DNA from: UBA4416 sp031539425
Lineage (GTDB): Bacteria; Bacteroidota; Bacteroidia; B-17B0; Aurantibacillaceae
Assembly (NCBI GenBank): GCA_031539425.1
Contig: JAVKLI010000006.1
Location: 1 to 41,686, forward strand
Direction of reading: 5' to 3'
DNA length: 41,686 nucleotides
A program made the translations under genes and the position numbers. Shown here piece by piece: positions 1 through 9,548 of the stretch. Positions within the stretch are counted from its first letter, which is position 1; every line of letters starts with the position of its first letter. The notes beneath the pieces were generated by a model. That model was not told where the DNA came from. It worked only from the letters and a program-made list of their open reading frames with translations, and did not search any database.

Positions 1-167
1 AAACAACATCAATCAAACTAAATTAGACTTATTTGATACATAGGGGGGCTTCGCTTTCAGAAATTTAAATACTATTCAATAAAATCAACTTTCTTAAAGA
101 GATAAAGTGCTAATTCGTATTTTTATCGGACAACAATGTTTAAAAATACTTTTAATTTGCGCCCTCA
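1..167. other. upstream region of the transglycosylase gene
   Basis: This AT-rich stretch at the window edge holds no ORF I can support. A short G-run (six G near 43-48) stands out from the AT background. TAATTTGC about 10 bases before the start codon at 168 is a weak match to the Bacteroidota -7 box, but it lies too close to the start to be convincing. Confidence 0.3.
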
Positions 168-1394
168 ATGAAAATAAAAGCTGTATACTTAAGTTTATTG
201 TGTTTACACACATTCAATTTTATTGCACAATCAATAGCGATTGATGACCCTGTTGTAGCAGTATTAGATAGTTTAGTAAACATTAAAATTTGTCAAAAAC
301 CAATTGTAAATAATGACGGTTTTAAAAAGAAATTATTTTTCTTTTCTGAAGATAGTATACCGCAATACAGCGATGCTATTTATGAAAGTAGATTAGCTAA
401 ACTAGATGCAGAATCTCCATTTGACCTTATATATAATTCACATGTTAAAAATTTTATTGACTTATACGCTATTAAAAAACGAGATTTAACGTCCAAAGCA
501 CTGGCTTTATCTCAATTATATTACCCTTTATTTGAAGAAATATTAGATAAATGTAAATTACCTTTAGAGTTAAAACATCTTGCTGTAGTAGAGTCTGCAT
601 TAAACCCAGTGGCTCGTTCTCGCTGTGGTGCTACTGGTTTGTGGCAATTTATGTATGGTACTGGTAAGTTATATGGGCTAAAAGTTACATCCTATATTGA
701 TGAACGTTCGGATACCTATAAAGCAACTATGGCTGCAGCTCAATATTTAAGTAACTTATATGATATTTTTAAAGATTGGCAAATGGTATTGGCTGCCTAC
801 AATGCAGGACCTGGCACTATAACTAGAGCCATTAGACGCAGTGGCGGAAAAAGAACATATTGGGGGATAAGGCCTTATTTACCTCGTGAAACACAATCTT
901 ATGTGCCGGCTTTTATTGCTGTTAATTACATCATGAATCATACTATTGAGCATAATATATCTCCAGCATTTATTGTTAAATCTAATTTAGATGTTGATAC
1001 TATGATTGTAAAATCACCTATGTCGTTTGAACAAATTTCTAAAGTTTTAAATGTACCGGTAAATGACATTATGTTTTTTAACCCTCAATATAAAAAACAA
1101 ATTATCCCTCAAAGTGGTTGTCTATTAATGTTACCCAAAAACCACATCAATGTGTTTTTAGCTAACGAGCCTAGTATTTATGAAATGTTTTTAAAAAATG
1201 ATAGCATTAATAAGCTTGCAAAAACATATAAAGAAATAATAAAAATACAACACATTGTAAAGGCAGGAGAAACATTAGCCAGCATTGCAAATAAGTATGG
1301 TGTAAGTATAAATGACATTAAAATGTGGAATTCTATTGGTAATAAAGGAATTTTTAAAAACAAAAAATTGTATTTGTATATTACTAAAAGTTAA
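168..1394 (+). CDS. MltD-like membrane-bound lytic murein transglycosylase with LysM
   Basis: This enzyme probably cleaves peptidoglycan glycan strands in the periplasm by the lytic transglycosylase reaction. Residues 1-22 form a signal peptide. An SLT domain spans about residues 110-255. Its likely catalytic acid is Glu142 in VVESALNP, followed by the family motifs GATGLWQF (154-161) and AAYNAGPG. A weak LysM-like segment lies near 283-326 and a clear C-terminal LysM (HIVKAGETLASIANKYGVS) near 362-405, which would bind peptidoglycan. The length of 408 aa and the domain order fit MltD-type proteins. The gene is alone, separated from radA by 240 bases. Confidence 0.9.
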   Translation: MKIKAVYLSLLCLHTFNFIAQSIAIDDPVVAVLDSLVNIKICQKPIVNNDGFKKKLFFFSEDSIPQYSDAIYESRLAKLDAESPFDLIYNSHVKNFIDLYAIKKRDLTSKALALSQLYYPLFEEILDKCKLPLELKHLAVVESALNPVARSRCGATGLWQFMYGTGKLYGLKVTSYIDERSDTYKATMAAAQYLSNLYDIFKDWQMVLAAYNAGPGTITRAIRRSGGKRTYWGIRPYLPRETQSYVPAFIAVNYIMNHTIEHNISPAFIVKSNLDVDTMIVKSPMSFEQISKVLNVPVNDIMFFNPQYKKQIIPQSGCLLMLPKNHINVFLANEPSIYEMFLKNDSINKLAKTYKEIIKIQHIVKAGETLASIANKYGVSINDIKMWNSIGNKGIFKNKKLYLYITKS

Positions 1395-1448
1395 TTTTTA
1401 AATTAATTAAAAAAATAAATAGCTTGTTTATTAGTTTAATCCTAAATG

Positions 1449-1474
1449 GCTACACTCTATAGCAATATGATGCT
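1449..1474 (+). repeat. 26-bp direct repeat, upstream copy
   Basis: The stretch from GCTACACTCT to ATGATGCT is identical to 1571-1596, 122 bases downstream. The similarity continues in degenerate form for another 25 bases or so. The sequence contains two short dyads, GCTA..TAGC and AGCA..TGCT. In this copy the -7 region reads GTGTCTTTAG, one base short of the good box in the second copy, so any promoter here looks decayed. Confidence 0.8.
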
Positions 1475-1570
1475 GTGCATATTAGTGTCTTTAGTGCATA
1501 AATAAAAAATTAACAAAAATTTGTATTTGATACGTCATTTTATTATCATTGACATAAGTTGTTTTTAAAT

Positions 1571-1596
1571 GCTACACTCTATAGCAATATGATGCT
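1571..1596 (+). repeat. 26-bp direct repeat, radA-proximal copy
   Basis: Identical to 1449-1474. It sits just upstream of the TATCTTTG box at 1609-1616, so it covers the position expected for a -33 element and its flank in the radA promoter. The two dyads inside it could bind a regulator, but this is inference. Confidence 0.75.
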
Positions 1597-1608
1597 ATTT
1601 ACATTAGT

Positions 1609-1616
1609 TATCTTTG
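1609..1616 (+). promoter_or_regulatory. predicted -7 box of the radA promoter
   Basis: TATCTTTG is a perfect match to the Bacteroidota housekeeping -7 consensus TAnnTTTG and lies 18 bases before the radA start. I see no clear TTG at the -33 position. The leader would be very short. Confidence 0.55.
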
Positions 1617-1634
1617 TAGGATAATTCAAGAAAC

Positions 1635-3011
1635 ATGTCAAAAGTAAAAGTTCAATTTTTTTGTCAAAGTTGTGGCACACAAGCCGATAAATGGGCTGGC
1701 AAATGCAACAGCTGTAATGCTTGGAATAGCATTGTAGAAGAGATCATTCATAAAGACGCTAAAAACAATCGTTTGCAAGTGTTTTCAAAAAACGAAAAAG
1801 GGCAATCTAACAAGCCTATTCTAATTCAGGATATTGGAACCGCAGAATATCCACGTATTCCAGTAGCAGGTAAAGAGTTATCTCGAGTGTTAGGTGGGGG
1901 AATTGTTCCAGGTAGCTTGGTATTATTTGGCGGAGAACCAGGTATTGGAAAATCCACTTTAATGCTGCAAGTAGCCTTACGATTAAAACATTTAAAAATA
2001 TTATACATCAGTGGCGAAGAAAGTGAACAACAGATTAAAATGCGTGCCGAGCGCATTGGTATTACTACCGAAAACTGTTACATACTGCAAGAAACTAACA
2101 CACAAAATATTTTTTTGCAGATAGAACAAATTCAACCACAATTGGTAATTATAGATTCTATACAAACCATTCATAGCTCCTACGTTGAAAGTAGCCCTGG
2201 TAGCGTGAGTCAGGTTAAAGAGTGTGCCTCAGAATTTTTACGTTTTGCAAAAGAAACCAATACACCTGTGTTTATGATAGGTCATATTACTAAAGATGGC
2301 ACCTTGGCAGGGCCAAAAGTGTTAGAGCATATGGTGGATACCGTACTTCAATTTGAAGGAGATAGAAATCATCTGTATCGCTTAATTAGAGCCACCAAAA
2401 ACAGATTTGGAAGCACAAACGAACTTGGAATATACGAAATGCAAAGTACAGGATTAAAAGAAGTGCTTAATCCATCAGAAATATTAATTACACAAAGGGA
2501 GCAACCTACTAGTGGTGTTTCTATTGCAGCTACATTAGAAGGTAATAGACCTTTACTCATCGAATCTCAAGCCTTGGTAAGTAACACGGCGTATGGTACA
2601 CCACAAAAGTCATCTAATGGTTATGATGCCAAGCGATTATCAATGCTCTTGGCAGTACTTGAAAAAAGATGTGGCTTTAAATTAGGCATTAAAGATGTGT
2701 TTGTAAACATTGCTGGCGGCATTAAAGTAGAAGACCCTGGCTTAGATTTGGCTTTAGTAGCTGCTATTTTATCAAGTAGTGAAAACAAACCTATATCTCA
2801 AAAAATATGCTTTGCCGGAGAAGTAGGATTAACAGGCGAAATAAGGCCTGTAAATAAAATAGAACAACGCATTAGCGAAGCACAAAAATTAGGATTTGAA
2901 AAAATAATTATCTCCACTTTTAATTTAAAAGGATTAAATGTTAATCAATTTAAAATTAATGTAGTACCAGTAAGCAATATGGAAGCTTTATTTCATAGCC
3001 TGTTTAATTAA
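1635..3011 (+). CDS. radA: DNA repair protein RadA
   Basis: RadA is a RecA-like ATPase that speeds branch migration of recombination intermediates. The 458-aa protein shows the full family layout. There is a C4 zinc finger at Cys10, Cys13, Cys24 and Cys27, a Walker A motif GEPGIGKST (100-108) and a Walker B-like VIIDSIQT (171-178). The RadA-specific KNRFG motif is at 255-259, and a Lon-protease-like C-terminal domain without protease function runs from about 290 to 455. The start follows a perfect -7 promoter box at 1609 and a duplicated upstream repeat. No irregularity is seen in the coding sequence. Confidence 0.97.
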   Translation: MSKVKVQFFCQSCGTQADKWAGKCNSCNAWNSIVEEIIHKDAKNNRLQVFSKNEKGQSNKPILIQDIGTAEYPRIPVAGKELSRVLGGGIVPGSLVLFGGEPGIGKSTLMLQVALRLKHLKILYISGEESEQQIKMRAERIGITTENCYILQETNTQNIFLQIEQIQPQLVIIDSIQTIHSSYVESSPGSVSQVKECASEFLRFAKETNTPVFMIGHITKDGTLAGPKVLEHMVDTVLQFEGDRNHLYRLIRATKNRFGSTNELGIYEMQSTGLKEVLNPSEILITQREQPTSGVSIAATLEGNRPLLIESQALVSNTAYGTPQKSSNGYDAKRLSMLLAVLEKRCGFKLGIKDVFVNIAGGIKVEDPGLDLALVAAILSSSENKPISQKICFAGEVGLTGEIRPVNKIEQRISEAQKLGFEKIIISTFNLKGLNVNQFKINVVPVSNMEALFHSLFN

Positions 3012-3021
3012 ATTGTATGGT

Positions 3022-3029
3022 TATATTTG
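3022..3029 (+). promoter_or_regulatory. predicted -7 box of the pabA/trpG promoter
   Basis: TATATTTG matches TAnnTTTG exactly and lies 27 bases before the start at 3057, in the gap after radA. A -33 TTG is not evident at the right spacing. Confidence 0.45.
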
Positions 3030-3056
3030 AAAGTGAATTAACATTAAAACACATCC

Positions 3057-3626
3057 ATGCCTAAAATTTTAATGATAGATAATTATGACAGCTTTACGTA
3101 TAATTTAATTTATTTATTAAAATCCTGCAAAGGTGTATCTGTAGATGTATTTTGTAACGATCAAATTAAAATAGAAGCCATAAAAAAGTATGATCAAATT
3201 GTGCTTTCACCAGGCTCTGGATTGCCGCAACAGGCTGGCATTATGATGAAATTGTTAAAAACATACGCATCATCAAAAAGCATATTGGGTGTTTGCTTGG
3301 GTATGCAAGCTATAGCCATTCATTATAATGCAACGCTAACAAATTTAAAACAAGTGTGCCACGGGCAAGCCACACCTATAAAAGTGATCCGTCAAAATGC
3401 AATATTAAAAGGTTGTCCGCAGCACTTTGTTGTAGGTAGGTATCATTCGTGGGTTATAAATCCAAATTCATTACCTGCCGAATTCACCGTAAACGCAGTA
3501 GATGAACAAAACAACATTATGAGCATTTCTCACCAAACAGATAACGTGCACGGGGTGCAATTTCATCCTGAATCTATCTTATCTCGGCATGGACAAAAAA
3601 TTATAAATAATTGGTTAAAGCTTTAG
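3057..3626 (+). CDS. glutamine amidotransferase, aminodeoxychorismate/anthranilate synthase component II
   Basis: This class I glutamine amidotransferase releases ammonia from glutamine for a chorismate-using partner, in folate (PabA) or tryptophan (TrpG) synthesis. The start MPKILMIDNYDSFTYNL is diagnostic. The catalytic triad is visible as Cys80 in GVCLGMQ, His170 and Glu172 in FHPES. The length of 189 aa is normal for the family. No component I or other folate or tryptophan gene is nearby, so PabA and TrpG cannot be told apart; a single subunit serving both partners is possible. The gene converges on the tamB-like gene. Confidence 0.9.
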   Translation: MPKILMIDNYDSFTYNLIYLLKSCKGVSVDVFCNDQIKIEAIKKYDQIVLSPGSGLPQQAGIMMKLLKTYASSKSILGVCLGMQAIAIHYNATLTNLKQVCHGQATPIKVIRQNAILKGCPQHFVVGRYHSWVINPNSLPAEFTVNAVDEQNNIMSISHQTDNVHGVQFHPESILSRHGQKIINNWLKL

Positions 3627-3776
3627 AATAAAAATGACAGCACTTAAATTCTTGTTTTTAAGCATCAAAAAAAGCCCCGTAGGACTTATGCACGTAGTTA
3701 AATAGTTTTTTTTGTGTTATTTAGATATTAATTGTTATTTAACCCGTAATTAAATATGTTGTAAGCTCCCCAAAAA

Positions 3777-6700
3777 TTACTTTGTTTTTTTCTTAAACAA
3801 TTCAGAAAAAGAATTAAACTCTTCTTTATACATAACACCAATGCCTTGCGAAAATACCCCCCCTGCATTAAAGAGTTGAGAATTGTCGTTGGTTTTGTTG
3901 TAACCCTTTATTCTATATTTTCCTGATGGTGATAATTTATATTCTATATTCAAATCACCTATAATATTAGATGCAACAGTAGACTTGGCAAGATTATTAT
4001 TTACCCCAAAACTGCCATCTAATGATAATCTATTGTCAAATAACTGTTTGTTAAGTGTTAAATCTATTTGATTATTATTTAATCCCATACCAGGCCTATA
4101 ATTCAAACCTACTTCTACTTGAGTAGTAATATTTTGTAGCCACTTACTAATTTTATTGCTTAACATCTCAGAGCCTGTAGAAGCTGCAGTATTAGCTGCC
4201 GATAAACCATTTGTAGATACAGCCGACAAAGGTGTAATAAAACTACCTAATAATAATATAGAAAATACCTGTCGTTTTACCTCAGCTTCATCTGATAAGG
4301 TTGTTTTTAAAACCGAGGTTACATTTTCATCAAGTGACGGAAATTGTAAACCAAAAGATAATTGTGGATCAGACAATTTATTTTTAATATATAATATACT
4401 TTCTACAGGGTATCTTCGTTTAGATGTATCGGCAGGATAAATAGGGGTAATAGAAAATCGTTGTTTGTAAATAGCTGCAATATCAATATTTGCATCAAGC
4501 ACATCTCCATCCCATTTTATAGAACTACCTTGAGTAATATTAAACTGTTTACTCATAACGCTTTGTAAAGAAAAAACATATTTTCCATTTGAAATAATAT
4601 AATCGCCATACATTTTAAATTTACCTTTTGTATCTATATTCATTGTTAATAATCCTTGACCGTTTGTAGTGATAACATCACCAGATTGCCTATCAAAACT
4701 AACTATAACTTCTGCATCGGGAGTTACATTCATTTTTAAATTAACATACAAATTTGTAAAACTCATATTTTGTTTTTTATTTTTTATACTATCTTTTATT
4801 TCAAATTTTATAAAATTATTTCTCGATACTTCTGAAGGACTTCCTAAAGGAATATACATTTGTGTACCTTTATTTGTAGTTAAATCAATGTCGAAATTAA
4901 CATTGCTCGGTGACCCATAAATGTTTGCATCAAAAGCCAAAAAGGCTTTACCATAATAAGATGTATTTTTTAAATAATTTGTGTTTAGTGCCAATAAATT
5001 TTTTGACCCTACTTTAAAATTAAATTCTAAATTTTTAGCGTTTTCAAAATCAAAATAACCTTTTAAGGATGCGGTTTTATTGTCATTATCGGTTAAAGTG
5101 ATTTCATCAATTTGAAGTTTGTTTTTATTTAAAAACAAATTACCATTTGCAATATATTTCACATTGGTGTAATCTAAATGCACTTTGGTTTGAACAATTT
5201 GTAAAGTAGAATTGAATATAGGGTTTCCCAATTCGCCCACTACAGTTCCTACTCCTTTTAAATAGCCTGATTCTATTTTAGAAAATTTAGAAATAAATTG
5301 ATTGCCAATAGCTGCATTTATAGAATCAAATTTAAAATTATAATATAAAGTATTTTTAGGTTGGTTTGTAGTATAATAACCTTGAAAGGCTAAATGATTA
5401 GATGTAAAAACATTGGAATATTTACAAAATCCAAACATATTTACTTGATGGCTTGTAGTATCATAAACTGCAATCGAAGTCATATTCCCAATTAAAAATT
5501 GGTTATACTTCAAACTATCTACACGCAAATTCATATTTATAACAGGGGTTTGATATAATTGTTGTAAGGAAACCATACCATTTAAAGTGCCTTCAAATTT
5601 TGTTGCATTGTTAAACAAGATGGGGTTAAATTGAGCTAAATTAAAGTTATTAAAAATGAGACTTAATTTGTCAGTTGAATATTTTGAAATTTTTCCAAAA
5701 ACCAATAAACTTTGATTGTCGCTTTTAAAAGATAATGGTTTAATTGTAATTGATTGTAATGAGTCTATTTTAATAGAATCGCTTTTATTAAGAGTCCAAT
5801 CACCCTGGGGTAATTGAAGTGCAAAATTTTCGATATAAATTTTTGTGTAAAAATTATTAAAATTAAATGTGCCATTAATTTTATTTTCTTTCAATAAATT
5901 ATTTTTCAGTTTCCATTTTGTAAAAAAACTAAAGTCGTTATTTGGTTTTGCAAGCTGAAAATCCAAATCAATAATCTGTATACTATCAGTAATATTAACC
6001 TTTTTAGATGTTGTATGAATATTAAAACTGTCAGCCCTTTTTGTAATTGAGCATTGATACAATTTCATGTGATTACACTTTAATAAGTCGCTATTAATGT
6101 TAAAACTAAATAAATGTTCTAATGAATTAAATTGAGATGTTATTTCTGTTTTGGGAGCTAAATAAAATTTATTGTTTAAAAAAAATTGATCAATAACAGA
6201 AAAATCATTAATAGTCATGTTTAAATTGCATTTAACATTTTCATTTACAGCCTGTATTTTGTTTATTAAATTTGGAAAATAGTTATGTAAATAATTTTGA
6301 ATTTTATTAATTGTATTATCAATATTTGATGACATTTCTAAATTGGCATTAGCAATATTTGAATTTAAGATTGCCCTAGTTTTTACAGAATCTTTTATAA
6401 CATTTATATTAAAATGTTTTATTTTATGTTTTATTCCTTTAGAATAAACAAAACTATTGTTTAAACCCAAATTAAATTTGTAATTTTTTAAACTGTCAAA
6501 TTGCATACTACCATTAAGGTTGGTTGCTATAATTAAAGGAAATGTTTTGCTAATTTTTGTTTTGTCAAAATTGAGCATATAAATATTGCCATTCAATTGA
6601 ATTTCTGAATTTTGATGATGGTTATACTTAGCGCTTAAATCAAAAACCGAAGCACTATCATTGCTTTTAAATTGAGATTCAATTTTATTTTTATTAGCAC

Positions 6701-8180
6701 TACCATTAATAAAAATGTTTTTTAATTGCATACTAGTAGTTTCTATTTTTTCTACGGTTCCATTATAAAAAGTTGTAAAATTTTCATTAAAACCTTTGCC
6801 AGTAATTAAAATATTAAACTGTAACCCTTTTATTTGTGACGCATTAAAATTTTCTAAACCAGCTATATTAGAAGCTATATTAGCAGTATATGTAGCATTA
6901 TCTATTTGAGTAAAATTATTTATGAGTGCATCTAATTTTAAAGTTGTTTGTTTATTTTGAATAATACCATTAATTTTAATAAGGTTAAATAACTGCGTAA
7001 AAAAAGTACCTTGATACTCTATAGCGCCCATATTATCAATAAATGCAGGAAGTGGCACATGTTGATTTTTATTGTAATCTGGTATCGAAAATGTCTTAAC
7101 GTCTTTTGAACTTGTAATTAATTTTTTACAATTCACTTCTATAGTGGTTGTATTCATGTCTGGAATACCCTTACATGATACATTACCATTAAATTTAGTT
7201 AGTTTTCCAAAACCAACTTTTGCATTTTCAACTTTAAAATTAGAAACTGTTCCTTGAAAATGTCCATTTGCAAAATACACATCTTTGTATCCATTTAAAG
7301 CATTTGTAAAGTGTGCAATATCTGACATATTAATATAAGTGCTATCTATCACTTGTCCATCTATATAAATTTTATTGTTAAAATCTAAATAATCTTGCCA
7401 TTGGTTGTATTTAAAATGAAGGTTGCCAATTGCAACACTTTTAGCTGTTTGTAAAAACAATTTATCACAAACTAATTCTTTGCATGATATTTTTACTTCG
7501 CTATCAAATTGCTTTAATTCAATACCACAAGCTTCTTTGGCTTTTAATTTTTTAATAGAAGTAAAAATAGTATCGTCAATAATTTTAATATTAGATAGTT
7601 CTCCGTAAGCATCAGAAATTTTTAAGTTGTCATAATTCATTTCGTTAGAAATAGTTTGAGGATTGTATAAAAACTTTAAGTTAAACCCAACATTATTTAA
7701 TAATAATTTACCGTATAATACTTGCCAATTAGAATTTGTATAGGCAATAGTATCTTTAGAATTGCTGAAGTAATTAATTAAAAAATCAAAATTAAAATTA
7801 CCACCATTTATTTTTTGAGCCATGTTAAACTGAACATCATTTAATTTAATATGTTGTAATTGAATAAATTGCTTTTTTAAATCAAAATTGCTTATAGATA
7901 GTTCAATAGAATTACCAGTTAATAGAGGCTTATTATCTAAATCATAAATTTGTATTCCTTCAATATTAACTTTATTAAATAAAGAAATTCTTACATTTTT
8001 AATTTCAATTTTTGTTTTAAGTTCTGTACTTAAAAATGAAGTAACTTTATGAGTGGCCCAATTTTGAAAAGCGTTAGATTGTATACATAAAAAAATACTT
8101 ATTAAAATACATAATATAACAAGCAATGTTATTTTTACAATTTTAAAAAATAAAGTTTTTAGTTTTATCCAATAATGCAT
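3777..8180 (-). CDS. TamB-like translocation/assembly module protein (DUF490)
   Basis: This 1467-aa envelope protein has an N-terminal membrane anchor (about residues 10-32) and a long repetitive beta-rich body. Its C-terminal 400 residues resemble the TamB domain, including a segment of GDVLDANIDIAAIYKQRF type and a final part with beta-barrel-like strands. TamB/AsmA-like proteins bridge the periplasm and carry lipids or help outer membrane protein assembly. The gene is divergent from tsaD with only 33 bases between the starts; I recall this pairing from other Bacteroidota. A perfect -7 box for this strand lies in that gap. The large size is usual for the family in this phylum. Confidence 0.85.
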   Translation of the reverse strand: MHYWIKLKTLFFKIVKITLLVILCILISIFLCIQSNAFQNWATHKVTSFLSTELKTKIEIKNVRISLFNKVNIEGIQIYDLDNKPLLTGNSIELSISNFDLKKQFIQLQHIKLNDVQFNMAQKINGGNFNFDFLINYFSNSKDTIAYTNSNWQVLYGKLLLNNVGFNLKFLYNPQTISNEMNYDNLKISDAYGELSNIKIIDDTIFTSIKKLKAKEACGIELKQFDSEVKISCKELVCDKLFLQTAKSVAIGNLHFKYNQWQDYLDFNNKIYIDGQVIDSTYINMSDIAHFTNALNGYKDVYFANGHFQGTVSNFKVENAKVGFGKLTKFNGNVSCKGIPDMNTTTIEVNCKKLITSSKDVKTFSIPDYNKNQHVPLPAFIDNMGAIEYQGTFFTQLFNLIKINGIIQNKQTTLKLDALINNFTQIDNATYTANIASNIAGLENFNASQIKGLQFNILITGKGFNENFTTFYNGTVEKIETTSMQLKNIFINGSANKNKIESQFKSNDSASVFDLSAKYNHHQNSEIQLNGNIYMLNFDKTKISKTFPLIIATNLNGSMQFDSLKNYKFNLGLNNSFVYSKGIKHKIKHFNINVIKDSVKTRAILNSNIANANLEMSSNIDNTINKIQNYLHNYFPNLINKIQAVNENVKCNLNMTINDFSVIDQFFLNNKFYLAPKTEITSQFNSLEHLFSFNINSDLLKCNHMKLYQCSITKRADSFNIHTTSKKVNITDSIQIIDLDFQLAKPNNDFSFFTKWKLKNNLLKENKINGTFNFNNFYTKIYIENFALQLPQGDWTLNKSDSIKIDSLQSITIKPLSFKSDNQSLLVFGKISKYSTDKLSLIFNNFNLAQFNPILFNNATKFEGTLNGMVSLQQLYQTPVINMNLRVDSLKYNQFLIGNMTSIAVYDTTSHQVNMFGFCKYSNVFTSNHLAFQGYYTTNQPKNTLYYNFKFDSINAAIGNQFISKFSKIESGYLKGVGTVVGELGNPIFNSTLQIVQTKVHLDYTNVKYIANGNLFLNKNKLQIDEITLTDNDNKTASLKGYFDFENAKNLEFNFKVGSKNLLALNTNYLKNTSYYGKAFLAFDANIYGSPSNVNFDIDLTTNKGTQMYIPLGSPSEVSRNNFIKFEIKDSIKNKKQNMSFTNLYVNLKMNVTPDAEVIVSFDRQSGDVITTNGQGLLTMNIDTKGKFKMYGDYIISNGKYVFSLQSVMSKQFNITQGSSIKWDGDVLDANIDIAAIYKQRFSITPIYPADTSKRRYPVESILYIKNKLSDPQLSFGLQFPSLDENVTSVLKTTLSDEAEVKRQVFSILLLGSFITPLSAVSTNGLSAANTAASTGSEMLSNKISKWLQNITTQVEVGLNYRPGMGLNNNQIDLTLNKQLFDNRLSLDGSFGVNNNLAKSTVASNIIGDLNIEYKLSPSGKYRIKGYNKTNDNSQLFNAGGVFSQGIGVMYKEEFNSFSELFKKKTK

Positions 8181-8205
8181 TTAAGCTAAGTCTATTTAAT
8201 CTTCA

Positions 8206-8213
8206 CAAATTTA
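8206..8213 (-). promoter_or_regulatory. predicted -7 box of the tamB-like gene promoter
   Basis: Read on the minus strand this is TAAATTTG, a full match to TAnnTTTG, 25 bases before the tamB-like start codon and abutting the tsaD start at 8214. I see no comparable box for tsaD in the 33-base gap. Confidence 0.5.
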
Positions 8214-9251
8214 ATGAATTATAACAATGATATCGTCATTTTAGCTATTGAGTCGAGCTGCGACGATACCAGTTGCGCTATTATTAAAAATGGTGTTATA
8301 CAGTCAAATATCATATTTAATCAAAAAGAGCATCAAGCATTTGGGGGCGTTATTCCTGAAATAGCTAGCAGACATCATGAAAATAAAATTTTATATATTA
8401 TTGAAGAAGCACTACAAAAAGCAAACGTTTCGTTACAACAATTAAGTGCTGTTGCAGTTACTAAAGGCCCTGGTTTAACTGGTAGTTTGATTGTAGGTAT
8501 ATCTGTAGCAAAATCACTTTCATTGGCATTACAAATTCCTTTAATTGATGTAAACCACATGCAGGCGCATATTATGGCTCATTTTATTAAAGATGGCACA
8601 ACGCTGAACCATCCGCCATTTCCATTTTTGTGTTTAACTGTGAGTGGTGGGCATACACAAATTGTAAAAGTAAACTCGCATTTTGATTTTACATTAGTAG
8701 CTCAAACTCAAGATGATGCAGTAGGCGAATGTTTTGATAAAATTGCTAAAATATTAGGCTTAGAATATCCAGGTGGGTCATTAATTGATAAAGCCGCAAA
8801 AAATGGCAACCATGTAAAATATAAATTTCCAACACCTAAACTACCTAATAATAACTACAGTTTTAGCGGTATTAAAACGGCTTTTTTATATTTTATTCAA
8901 AAAGAAGTTGCCATAAACCCCAATTTTATTTCTGAAAATTTAAATGACATTTGCGCATCCATTCAGCATCATATAATTTTTTACTTATTAAAAAACTTAG
9001 AAGCAGTAAGTAATCAACTTAATATTAAACAAATAGCTATATCTGGTGGTGTGGCTGCTAATTCAGGCTTACGGTATAGTTTAAACCAAAGGGGTTTAAA
9101 AAATAATTGGACTGTTTATATTCCAAAATCTGAATATTGTACCGATAATGCCGCTATGATTGCAGTGGTTGCACATTTTAAATTTTTAAATAAAAAATTC
9201 TCCAATTTATCTTTAACGCCATTGGCAAGGTTTTCTGTAGAAAATGGATAA
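8214..9251 (+). CDS. tsaD: tRNA N6-threonylcarbamoyladenosine transferase TsaD
   Basis: TsaD transfers the threonylcarbamoyl group to A37 of ANN-decoding tRNAs, working with TsaB, TsaC and TsaE. The 345-aa protein begins with the ASKHA nucleotide-binding motif AIESSCDDTS. It carries HMQAH at 115-119, the metal-binding histidine pair (usually HMEAH or HLEGH). The motifs SGGHTQIV, GGSLIDKAAKNG and a C-terminal GGVAANSGLR follow. Start and length fit the family. The gene is followed after 13 bases by the first copy of the cassette repeat, so its 3' end marks the left border of the accessory island. Confidence 0.97.
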   Translation: MNYNNDIVILAIESSCDDTSCAIIKNGVIQSNIIFNQKEHQAFGGVIPEIASRHHENKILYIIEEALQKANVSLQQLSAVAVTKGPGLTGSLIVGISVAKSLSLALQIPLIDVNHMQAHIMAHFIKDGTTLNHPPFPFLCLTVSGGHTQIVKVNSHFDFTLVAQTQDDAVGECFDKIAKILGLEYPGGSLIDKAAKNGNHVKYKFPTPKLPNNNYSFSGIKTAFLYFIQKEVAINPNFISENLNDICASIQHHIIFYLLKNLEAVSNQLNIKQIAISGGVAANSGLRYSLNQRGLKNNWTVYIPKSEYCTDNAAMIAVVAHFKFLNKKFSNLSLTPLARFSVENG

Positions 9252-9273
9252 TATTTTTATTTAATAAAATAAA

Positions 9274-9304
9274 TTGCTTTTACATTATTTTTTTACTATA
9301 TTCG
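9274..9304 (+). promoter_or_regulatory. predicted promoter of cassette 1
   Basis: TTG at 9274-9276 and TATATTCG at 9297-9304 are 20 bases apart, close to the Bacteroidota TTG / TAnnTTTG pattern with one change in the -7 box. The spacer carries a run of seven T. The same promoter recurs at 12287-12317, 15152-15182 and 41412-41443. Confidence 0.6.
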
Positions 9305-9351
9305 TTAAACTGTTCTAATCCATTTTAACATTTTAACCAGTTAAATTAAAA

Positions 9352-9426
<75 letters not shown>

Positions 9427-9458
9427 ATATTGTTCTAATACACGAGGACCTTAGTTGG

Positions 9459-9492
9459 TTGTTTTTATAAACAAGTGTTTTTAATTAAACAC
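9459..9492 (+). promoter_or_regulatory. tandem leader hairpins of cassette 1
   Basis: Two adjacent small dyads are present: TTGTTT-TTAT-AAACAA (9459-9474) and GTGTTT-TTAATT-AAACAC (9475-9492). In cassette 2 the second one ends AAATAC, which keeps pairing in RNA through a G-U wobble. They lie between the leader ORF and the A1 start and might act as an attenuator or a translation-coupled structure. Confidence 0.35.
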
Positions 9493-9548
9493 AAAAACTG
9501 AACTATAATAAAAACAATTAACTAACAAACTTTAAAATTAAAACAATC

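Noticed and set aside
1449..1596. CRISPR array
   Set aside because: Only two repeat copies with unequal downstream similarity, promoter content and no cas genes nearby.
3627..3776. RNA gene or riboswitch in the gap after pabA/trpG
   Set aside because: A weak CTTAAA / TTTAAG dyad and a GC-richer patch are present, but no stable structure or known pattern. At most it is a weak terminator of convergent genes.
4156..4920. Plus-strand ORFs inside the tamB-like gene
   Set aside because: They lie entirely within a 1467-aa gene on the other strand and have no recognisable motifs.
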